Assembly (NCBI GenBank): GCA_945906975.1
Contig: CAMDRY010000198.1
Coordinates: 1-6,386 of the forward strand
Source: Bordetella parapertussis
GTDB lineage: Bacteria; Pseudomonadota; Gammaproteobacteria; Burkholderiales; SG8-39
Length of the DNA: 6,386 nt
Reading direction: 5' to 3'
Part shown: positions 1-4,822 of the stretch, in pieces
Layout: each line of letters opens with the position of its first letter
Numbering within the stretch: position 1 is the stretch's first letter
Translations under genes and position numbers: made by a program
The notes under the pieces: model-generated
The model's input: the letters and a program-made list of their open reading frames with translations, nothing else
What the model was told of the DNA's origin: nothing
Database searches by the model: none

Positions 1-421
1 CGTCGCGATCGAGCAGCAGCGGAAAACGCACCGGCGTTTGCTGCAGGAAGGCGCGCACCCTGGGCTCACTGTCGGCCATGTCCACGCCCAGCAGCACGAA
101 GGGCCGGCCGGCCATGTGATCGGCGAGCCGTTGCAGCGAGGGCATTTCCGCGCGGCAGGGCTCGCACCAGGTTGCCCAGAAGTTGATGACCACGACCTTG
201 CCGCGATAATCGGCGAGGCGGTGCTCGCGTCCGTCGAGGTCGCGCAGCGCCAGCGGCGGCGCGGCGCCGGGGCCTTTCCAAGGCAATAGTTCCGCGGCCA
301 CGGTATTGCCCGGTGTGAGGAGCGTGACTAGCGTTGCCAGCGTGAACAGGCCAAGCAGGCACAGCAGCACACCGGCCGCGCCGGCTCGGATACCATAGCG
401 CAGCACACCATGACAGCCCAT
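1..421 (-). CDS. TlpA-like thiol-disulfide oxidoreductase, membrane-anchored (3' truncated by window)
   Basis: The first 140 codons of a thioredoxin-fold protein; the C-terminus lies beyond base 1. From the ATG at 421-419, a short N-terminus with two Arg (about residues 8-12) is followed by a hydrophobic segment (about 13-37). This fits a signal anchor or uncleaved signal peptide, so the catalytic domain should face the periplasm. The domain begins near residue 58 and shows the TlpA signature: DYRGKVVVINFWATWCEPC with active-site Cys86 and Cys89, then AEMPSLQRL and FVLLGVDM. Family members reduce or shuttle disulfides in the cell envelope, for example in cytochrome c maturation or oxidative-stress repair; the substrate cannot be told here. 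The cis-Pro loop falls outside the window. The start is uncertain: in-frame ATGs also occur at 448, 502 and 547, none with a good ribosome site. The 421 start is preferred because it puts the charged N-terminus directly before the membrane segment. The gene is divergent from azlC. Confidence 0.85.
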   Translation of the reverse strand, partial: MGCHGVLRYGIRAGAAGVLLCLLGLFTLATLVTLLTPGNTVAAELLPWKGPGAAPPLALRDLDGREHRLADYRGKVVVINFWATWCEPCRAEMPSLQRLADHMAGRPFVLLGVDMADSEPRVRAFLQQTPVRFPLLLDRD

Positions 422-619
422 TCCGCCCGTTCCGTCCAACGCATGCATTGCGTCCACGCCACCGGTTTTGCCGTGGCTTGCTACCAGAAGGAGTTTGATC
501 ATCGTGGGGGCGATTTTCGCATCTTGGCGATCAAGCTGCTTGGCCATGATGCGCGCTAGCTGGAAGCCAAAGGCCAAAGGCCGGCCACACCTGCCGCATG
601 AGCGCGTCCGGGTGAGCGC
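422..619. other. Divergent intergenic region between tlpA-like gene and azlC
   Basis: About 200 bases that should hold promoters for both flanking genes. No convincing -35/-10 pair was found on either strand. Visible features are a short GCCAAAG tandem duplication around 566-579 and an 11-bp direct repeat GCATGAGCGCG at 596-606 and 618-628, the second copy of which contains the azlC start codon. A 49-codon plus-strand reading frame (410-559) runs through it, without a ribosome site and unrecognised. Confidence 0.5.
610..616 (+). promoter_or_regulatory. Ribosome binding site of azlC
   Basis: GGGTGAG sits 3 bases before the azlC ATG at 620. An in-frame TGA at 599-601 means 620 is the earliest possible start, so this site and the stop together fix the N-terminus. 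The TGA at 613-615 also ends a five-codon frame beginning with the ATG at 598. Confidence 0.65.
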
Positions 620-1363
620 ATGAGCGCGGGCGGATTTTTCGGCGGAAGCCGCGCCGCCCTGCCGGTTGTGCTCGCTTACCTGTCCATCGGCTTTGCCGCC
701 GGCGTGGTGCAGCGCGCGGCCGGCCTGTCGGTGGCCGAGGTCATGCTGTTGTCGCTGCTGCTCTACGCCGGCTCGGCGCAGTTCGTGGTGGCGAGCCTGA
801 TCGCATCGGCGGTGTCACCGGCAACGGCCATTGTCACGGTGTTTTTCGTCAATCTGCGCCATTTGCTGCTGGCCTCGGCGTTGGCGCCGCATTGCCGCAA
901 TTTTCCGGTGTGGCAGAACGCGCTGATTGGCGCGCAGCTTACCGATGAGACCTTTGTCGTCGCCTGGGGCAGGCTTACCGCCGCAGGCGCCACGCCAACA
1001 ACGGCCGGGTCGGACGCATTCACGGCGCGCTGGATGTTTGGCCTCAACGTGTCTGCCTACGCCGCCTGGGCGCTGGCGAATCTGGCCGGGGCGCTGTTGG
1101 GCGGGCGCGTCGGTGGTACGCACGCGCTTGGCTTTGATTTTGCGCTGGCCGCGATGTTCGGCGCGCTGCTGGTGTTGCAACTGGGCGCGCAGCCGCACGC
1201 GGCCCGAACAACCGGCCTTGCCGTCGCCGCGCTGGCGGCGCTGTTTTCGGTCATGGCGGCGCTGGCGCTGCCGGGCAACTGGAATATTCTCATCGCCACC
1301 CTTGTCGCCGCCACCGCCGGACTTTTTTTGCAAAAATGGAAATCCGCGAATACGTCCTGCTGA
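620..1363 (+). CDS. azlC: AzlC family branched-chain amino acid exporter, large subunit
   Basis: A 247-residue polytopic inner-membrane protein of the AzlC family (COG1296; counterparts are E. coli YgaZ and Corynebacterium BrnF). With AzlD it exports branched-chain amino acids, and in some species methionine or toxic analogues such as azaleucine. Family hallmarks are visible in order: LPVVLAYLSIGFAAGVV (about 14-30), LYAGSAQFVVASL (48-60), the conserved FFVNLRHLLLASAL (75-88), QLTDETFVVAW (106-116), MFGLNVSAYAAWALAN (139-154) and GFDFALAAMFGALL (171-184). Length is normal for the family. The start at 620 has a close GGGTGAG ribosome site and an in-frame stop just upstream. The 3' end overlaps azlD by 28 bases, which implies co-transcription and translational coupling. 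A T7 tract at 1323-1329 lies close to the stop. No Lrp-type regulator gene is present in the window. Substrate is inferred from the family only. Confidence 0.93.
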   Translation: MSAGGFFGGSRAALPVVLAYLSIGFAAGVVQRAAGLSVAEVMLLSLLLYAGSAQFVVASLIASAVSPATAIVTVFFVNLRHLLLASALAPHCRNFPVWQNALIGAQLTDETFVVAWGRLTAAGATPTTAGSDAFTARWMFGLNVSAYAAWALANLAGALLGGRVGGTHALGFDFALAAMFGALLVLQLGAQPHAARTTGLAVAALAALFSVMAALALPGNWNILIATLVAATAGLFLQKWKSANTSC

Positions 1364-1668
1364 TCGCACTCGGCTGTGCCGGCGTGACGCTGCCGCCACG
1401 GGTGCTTCCGCTGGTGTTGCTGGCGCGCGTGGCGCTGCCGCCATGGCTGCGCATCTGGTTGTCACAGGTTCCGGTCGCGATCATGGCGGCGCTGCTGGCG
1501 CAGGAGCTCGCGATCGGGGGCGGGCGCTTGCTGCCCCTCGCCCATAACGCGGCGCTGCTCGCCATCCTGCCGGTGCTGCTGGTGGCGGCCCTGACACGCA
1601 GCCTGATAGGGGCGGTGGCGGCGGGTGTCGCGTCTATGGCTTTATTGCGGGCCTTGGCCATGAGTTGA
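1336..1668 (+). CDS. azlD: AzlD family branched-chain amino acid exporter, small subunit
   Basis: A 110-residue hydrophobic protein of the AzlD family (COG4392; counterparts YgaH and BrnE), the small membrane partner needed by AzlC for amino acid export. Family features are TLPPRVLPLVLL near residues 18-29, the conserved PPWLRIWLSQVPVAIMAALLA (35-55) and a C-terminal LTRSLIGAVAAGVAS helix (86-100). Three to four membrane segments are expected. The ATG lies inside the last 28 bases of azlC, in the -1 frame relative to it, and has no Shine-Dalgarno sequence. The upstream bases are T/A-rich (T7 then CAAAAA). Initiation therefore probably depends on ribosomes finishing azlC, on the unstructured A/T-rich stretch, or both. 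Size and gene order match typical azlCD operons. Confidence 0.92.
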   Translation: MEIREYVLLIALGCAGVTLPPRVLPLVLLARVALPPWLRIWLSQVPVAIMAALLAQELAIGGGRLLPLAHNAALLAILPVLLVAALTRSLIGAVAAGVASMALLRALAMS

Positions 1669-1760
1669 AGCTGGTCGTGTGCCCCGCGCAGAGACAAGTC
1701 ATCAAGTTCGACACGCTTAGGCGGAGGCATCGCGGCGCGCACGAATATATTGGCGAGGCC

Positions 1761-1784
1761 GGCCTGATGGTCAATGATCAGGCC
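1761..1784. repeat. Inverted repeat, 8-bp perfect arms with 8-base loop
   Basis: GGCCTGAT (1761-1768) and ATCAGGCC (1777-1784) flank the loop GGTCAATG. It lies 93 bases after the azlD stop. No T-tract follows on either strand, so it is not a standard intrinsic terminator. It could stabilise the 3' end of the azlCD transcript or be a protein site. Confidence 0.7.
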
Positions 1785-1796
1785 AGGGCGGAATAT

Positions 1797-1830
1797 GGCG
1801 AACCAAGGTGAACTAAGGCGAACCCTGGCG
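1797..1830 (+). repeat. Short 10-bp tandem repeat, three imperfect copies
   Basis: GGCGAACCAA, GGTGAACTAA and GGCGAACCCT follow one another at 1797-1826, with GGCG of a partial fourth copy at 1827-1830. The array is non-coding and has no evident role; it looks like local slippage duplication. Confidence 0.7.
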
Positions 1831-1881
1831 CTGTGTGCGGAGCAGGGGTGTGCGGCGATTTTTTGCCGGTTCCCCAATGAG

Positions 1882-1916
1882 AAAGGCGTCGCCGCTCGCG
1901 CGGGGACGCCTTTTTT
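1882..1916 (+). terminator. Intrinsic terminator, probably bidirectional
   Basis: AAAGGCGTC (1882-1890) pairs perfectly with GACGCCTTT (1905-1913), and inside the loop CCGC (1892-1895) pairs with GCGG (1900-1903). On the plus strand the GC-rich stem runs directly into six T residues (1911-1916), a strong terminator for azlCD read-through. On the minus strand the same hairpin lies just past the SWIB stop codon and is followed by TTTCTC, a weaker but usable tail. A shared terminator between convergent genes fits the layout. Confidence 0.8.
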
Positions 1917-1931
1917 GCCGGCTTGCTGCTG

Positions 1932-2279
1932 TTACTTGAGCAGTTTGCTGACCAGCTTGGTCAGTTCGAACATCGAGACCTGTTTCTTGCCACCGAACAC
2001 GTCTTTGAGCTTATCGTCGGCGTTGATGTTGCGACGGTTCTTCTCGTCCTGGAGCTTGTGCTTCTTGATGTAAGCCCAGACTTTTTTCGTGACTTCGGTC
2101 CGCGGCATCGGGGTCGAGCCGATCACTGCAATCAGAGCGCCTGTCGGGTTGACCGGCTTCATGAATGCTGCATTAGGCTTTCTCGCAGTTTTTTTCTTTG
2201 CGGGCTTTTTGGCAACCGTTTTCTTTACAACTTTTTTTACAACCGTTTTTTTCGCAACAACTTTTTTCTTCGTGGCCAT
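1932..2279 (-). CDS. SWIB/MDM2-domain protein with histone H1-like lysine-rich tail
   Basis: A 115-residue, very basic, probably nucleoid-associated protein. Residues 1-34 are a low-complexity tail of K, V, T and A with 15 lysines (patterns such as KKTVVKKVVKK and AKKPAKKKTARK), like bacterial H1-like proteins. Residues from about 39 to the end form a SWIB domain: FMKPVNPTGALIAVIG, PRTEVTKKVWAYIKKHKLQD, NRRNINADDKLKDVFGG and VSMFELTKLVSKLL. SWIB domains are known from eukaryotic SWI/SNF complexes and MDM2; in bacteria they occur mainly in betaproteobacteria and chlamydiae, where the function is poorly defined. DNA compaction or topology control is an inference from charge and domain. The start is secure: AGAGGGAG (2293-2286) lies 6 bases upstream. 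The gene stands alone, ends just before a terminator, and its tail is encoded by A-rich codons unlike the GC-rich neighbours. The upstream minus strand (2294-2345) is AT-rich, but I could not settle on promoter hexamers. Confidence 0.95.
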   Translation of the reverse strand: MATKKKVVAKKTVVKKVVKKTVAKKPAKKKTARKPNAAFMKPVNPTGALIAVIGSTPMPRTEVTKKVWAYIKKHKLQDEKNRRNINADDKLKDVFGGKKQVSMFELTKLVSKLLK

Positions 2280-2360
2280 GAGAATCTCCCTCTAAAAATT
2301 AAATCGAACAAGAATCAAGCTAGTGGATTCAAGCAAAATATTCGACTGAGAACCCCCCCC

Positions 2361-2392
2361 AGTGAAATCGTGCATCAGGAGGATGCTTCACT
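2361..2392. repeat. Imperfect inverted repeat / potential RNA hairpin
   Basis: AGTGAA (2361-2366) pairs with TTCACT (2387-2392), and GCATC (2372-2376) pairs with GATGC (2382-2386) around the loop AGGAG. The only interruption is a 5-base bulge (2367-2371) on one side. It directly follows a run of eight C. No T-tract follows, so it is not a clear terminator. Confidence 0.6.
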
Positions 2393-2543
2393 CTGTGCAC
2401 CTTGTCAATCGCCCAAAGCGGGTATTTCATAGGGGGCGCAGAGGGAGGAACGACCGGGGAAGGCGATATGCGCGTCAGCGCCCTGCCTCTGGTGAGTCCT
2501 TTGGGCAGGCTCTGTTTCATGAGCGAAGCACCGATTCTCCCTC

Positions 2544-2549
2544 TATAAT
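2544..2549 (+). promoter_or_regulatory. Perfect -10 element (TATAAT) upstream of the MFS gene
   Basis: TATAAT matches the sigma70 -10 consensus and would start transcription near 2556, giving a leader of about 50 bases before 2607. No acceptable -35 hexamer occurs 15-19 bases upstream and there is no extended TGn motif, so use of this site may need an activator. Position suits the MFS-esterase unit. Confidence 0.4.
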
Positions 2550-2606
2550 CTGTCGCAGCCACACGGCAGCCGCAGCTTTGCCGCGCCCGCAGTGGCCCCG
2601 GAATGC

Positions 2607-3788
2607 ATGGACGCCACCAAGAAGAACGTCTCGCTGCTCGCCGCCTGCCAGGCGCTGCTGTTCACCAACAACGCCACCGTCATCGCGCTCAATGGCCTCG
2701 CCGGATACGCGCTTGCGTCGAACAAGGCCCTCGCCACGCTGCCGGTGACCGGCTGGGTGGTGGGGGCGGCGCTGAGCACCGTGCCCGCGTCGATGCTGAT
2801 GCGCCGCTTCGGACGCCGCGCCGGTTTCACCGTCGGTGCGCTCACCGGGATACTGGGGGCGCTGATCTGCTCGCTCGCGCTGTGGCTCTCCAGTTTCTGG
2901 TTGATGTGCTGCGGCACGATAGTGTTCGGTGTCTATAACGCCTTCGGGCAGTATTACCGCTTTGCCGCCGCCGACGCTTGCAAGGACGATTTCAAGGCGC
3001 GGGCGATTTCGCTGGTTCTCGCGGGGGGGCTGGTCGGGGGCATTGTCGGGCCGCAGTTCAGTCAGCGCACGGTCGACCTCTTCACGACGCAATATATGGG
3101 TGCCTACCTGTCGCTGATTTTTTTCCTCGTCGTGGTGATCGGGTTGTTGCGCTGGCTGGACATTCCACCGCCGAGCGAGGCAGAACTGGCCGGACCGGTC
3201 AGGCCGATGCGCGAGATCGCCGTGCAGCCGGCGTTTTTTGTGGCGGTGACCGCCGCCACCGTCGGTTACGGCGTGATGAACCTGCTGATGGTTTCAACGC
3301 CCCTCGCGATGGGGTTTTGCGGGCATCCGTTTGGTGATGCGGCGATGGTCATAGGCTGGCACGTCATCGGCATGTTCGGGCCGTCGTTCTTCACCGGCTC
3401 GTTGATCACGCGCTTTGGCGTGTTGAGCGTCATGTTCGTCGGTGCGCTGATCCTTTACGTCTGCGTCGCCATCGCGCTCTCGGGCATCACCGTCGCGCAT
3501 TTCTGGGTGGCGATGGTGCTGCTGGGCATTGGCTGGAATTTCCTCTACATCGGTGGCACCACGCTGCTCACCGAGAGCTACCGCCCTTCTGAAAAGGCCA
3601 AGGTGCAGGGCATCAACGACATGATCATTTTCGTGACCATGGCGACGACCTCGTTTTCCTCCGGCCTGCTGCTCGATCGAAACGGTTGGGACACGATCAA
3701 TTACCTCGCGCTGCCTTTCATTTCCATCGCTGTCGTAGGCTTGCTGTGGATGATGATCGTGCGTCGCGGGCAAACGATGGCGGCCTGA
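2607..3788 (+). CDS. Major facilitator superfamily transporter
   Basis: A 393-residue polytopic inner-membrane protein (counting from 2607) with the usual MFS length and about twelve hydrophobic segments. The loop after the second segment carries a degenerate motif A (ASMLMRRFGRRAG, about 61-73) in which the usual Asp is Met. The matching loop in the second half reads GSLITRFGVLSVM (264-276). Distinctive conserved-looking pieces are FGQYYRFAAADACKDDFKARA (113-133) and GINDMIIFVTMATTSFSSGLLLD (335-357). Substrate cannot be assigned from sequence alone. The downstream esterase, 47 bp away on the same strand, suggests transport of a small ester or acylated organic compound. Start choice: the ATG at 2607 has only a too-close GGAA; a GTG at 2592 would add five residues and has no ribosome site. 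The gene follows a TATAAT at 2544. A weak GGCC hairpin with T-rich flank just past the stop (3782-3806) might lessen read-through. Confidence 0.88.
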   Translation: MDATKKNVSLLAACQALLFTNNATVIALNGLAGYALASNKALATLPVTGWVVGAALSTVPASMLMRRFGRRAGFTVGALTGILGALICSLALWLSSFWLMCCGTIVFGVYNAFGQYYRFAAADACKDDFKARAISLVLAGGLVGGIVGPQFSQRTVDLFTTQYMGAYLSLIFFLVVVIGLLRWLDIPPPSEAELAGPVRPMREIAVQPAFFVAVTAATVGYGVMNLLMVSTPLAMGFCGHPFGDAAMVIGWHVIGMFGPSFFTGSLITRFGVLSVMFVGALILYVCVAIALSGITVAHFWVAMVLLGIGWNFLYIGGTTLLTESYRPSEKAKVQGINDMIIFVTMATTSFSSGLLLDRNGWDTINYLALPFISIAVVGLLWMMIVRRGQTMAA

Positions 3789-3821
3789 TTTTCCGGCCTT
3801 GTTTTGATTATCGGTGTGTTC

Positions 3822-3827
3822 AAGGAG
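3822..3827 (+). promoter_or_regulatory. Ribosome binding site fixing the esterase start
   Basis: AAGGAG lies 8 bases before the ATG at 3836. It settles the start against a frame that stays open 150 bases further upstream, into the MFS gene, to an ATG at 3686. Confidence 0.8.
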
Positions 3828-3835
3828 ATGACGGT

Positions 3836-4822
3836 ATGAAACAACTGGACCCGCAGGTGCGGGCTCTGCTTGAGGCGGCGGCGCGCTCGGATGCCCCGCT
3901 GCTGCAATCGCTCAGCCCGGTGGCGGCGCGCGAGCAATATCTGCGTTCGCGGGCGCCCGTGCGGCCGCCCACCCCCGATGTCGAGTCGGTGCGCGATCTT
4001 CTCATGCCGGGGCCGGGCGGGGCGCTGGCGCTGCGCCTGTATCGCGGGCTTGGAACGGCGTCCGGCGCCGGGCTGCCTGCGGTGGTGTATTTCCACGGCG
4101 GCGGCTGGGTCGTTGGCGACCTGTATAGCCATGATGTGGTTTGCCGGCAGCTTGCCAACGCGGCGCACTGTGCCGTGATCGCGGTCGATTACCGCCTGGC
4201 GCCCGAGCACAAATTTCCCGCCGCGGTTGATGACAGCATTGCCGCCGTGCGCTGGGTTGCGGCGCAGGCGGGCGAACTGGGCCTGGACCTGGCGCGCATT
4301 GCCGTTGCCGGCGACAGCGCCGGCGGCAATCTCGCCGCGGCGGCGGCGCTAAGCTTGCGCGACCAGCCCCAGCCCGGAGATCCGCAACTGATAATGCAAC
4401 TGCTGGTCTATCCGGTGACCGACCAGGGGCTGGACACGCCCTCGGTCAGCGATTACGCCGAGGGTTACATGCTCACCCGCGCCGACATGGTCTGGTATCG
4501 CGAGCAGTATCTGCGCGCTGACACCGACATCGCCGACTGGCGCGCCTCACCCTTGCGTGCCGCCGACCTGTCCGGGCTGCCGCCCGCCTATATCATCACC
4601 GCCGGCTTTGACCCGCTGCTGGACATGGGGCGCGCCTACGCGGACCGGCTGCGCGCCGCCGGCGTGGATGTGACCTACGAATGTTTTGAGGGCATGGTGC
4701 ACGGCTTTCTCACCATGGGGGCCGTGCTCGCCGCGTCACCCCACGCCATTTCTCGCCTGGCGCAGGGTTTGACACGGGAACTGGCGCGAACGGGGGCAGG
4801 GGTCAGGCCGCTGCGGCCATAG
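3836..4822 (+). CDS. Alpha/beta hydrolase, hormone-sensitive lipase (HSL) family esterase
   Basis: A 328-residue cytoplasmic carboxylesterase of the HSL family (COG0657, alpha/beta-hydrolase fold 3). These enzymes hydrolyse short- to medium-chain acyl or aryl esters. All key parts are present: an N-terminal cap region (about 1-60), the oxyanion-hole motif HGGGW (87-91), DYRLAPEHKFPAA (118-130), the nucleophile elbow GDSAGG with Ser161 (159-164), the acid Asp259 in GFDPL, and the catalytic His289 in MVHGF. Length is typical and the catalytic triad is complete, so the enzyme should be active. No signal peptide is seen. AAGGAG precedes the start at good spacing. The gene follows the MFS transporter by 47 bp, probably as an operon, and its last 20 bases overlap the end of the convergent amidohydrolase gene, leaving no room for a separate terminator. 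The natural substrate is unknown. Confidence 0.95.
   Translation: MKQLDPQVRALLEAAARSDAPLLQSLSPVAAREQYLRSRAPVRPPTPDVESVRDLLMPGPGGALALRLYRGLGTASGAGLPAVVYFHGGGWVVGDLYSHDVVCRQLANAAHCAVIAVDYRLAPEHKFPAAVDDSIAAVRWVAAQAGELGLDLARIAVAGDSAGGNLAAAAALSLRDQPQPGDPQLIMQLLVYPVTDQGLDTPSVSDYAEGYMLTRADMVWYREQYLRADTDIADWRASPLRAADLSGLPPAYIITAGFDPLLDMGRAYADRLRAAGVDVTYECFEGMVHGFLTMGAVLAASPHAISRLAQGLTRELARTGAGVRPLRP

Larger units (their letters stand above)
1669..1931. other. Intergenic region between convergent azlD and SWIB gene
   Basis: About 260 bases with no gene I can support. It contains an 8-bp palindrome (1761-1784), three imperfect 10-bp repeats (1797-1826) and a terminator (1882-1916). A minus-strand frame crosses it and continues through azlD, but the azlD part is clearly antisense shadow and no ribosome site or recognisable domain is present. 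Confidence 0.5.
2280..2606. other. Gene-free region between SWIB gene and MFS gene
   Basis: About 325 bases between divergent genes. From left to right it holds the SWIB ribosome site (2286-2293), an AT-rich stretch likely to contain the SWIB promoter, a C8 tract (2353-2360), an imperfect hairpin (2361-2392), several complementary 6- to 8-base segments (2411-2418 with 2499-2506; 2440-2447 with 2537-2544; 2482-2487 with 2504-2509), and a perfect TATAAT at 2544-2549. A 77-codon minus-strand frame (2562-2329, GTG start; an ATG at 2520 would give 63 codons) has no well-spaced ribosome site and no recognisable domain, so it is not called as a gene. Confidence 0.5.

Noticed and set aside
66..362. 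Minus-strand frame of 98 codons overlapping the TlpA-like gene
   Set aside because: It is in the wrong frame; the adjacent frame holds the WCEPC thioredoxin motif and stays open to the window edge.
815..1877. Minus-strand frames of about 195-216 codons across azlC and azlD
   Set aside because: Arg- and Ala-rich composition is typical of antisense shadow. The 1669-1877 part looks slightly protein-like but has no start signal or recognisable family.
2386..2408. Perfect TTGACA on the minus strand (2408-2403) as a SWIB promoter
   Set aside because: No -10-like hexamer occurs 16-18 bases downstream, so I do not call a promoter.
2329..2562. Minus-strand 77-codon frame between the SWIB and MFS genes
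   Set aside because: It starts at GTG without a well-placed ribosome site, crosses the C8 tract and hairpin, and shows no family resemblance.
3782..3806. GGCC hairpin with T-rich flank after the MFS stop as a terminator
   Set aside because: The stem is only four base pairs and the T-tract is interrupted; it is more likely that the MFS and esterase genes are co-transcribed.
3686..3835. Extended esterase start inside the MFS gene
   Set aside because: The added 50 residues are a shadow of the MFS reading frame, and AAGGAG precedes the ATG at 3836.
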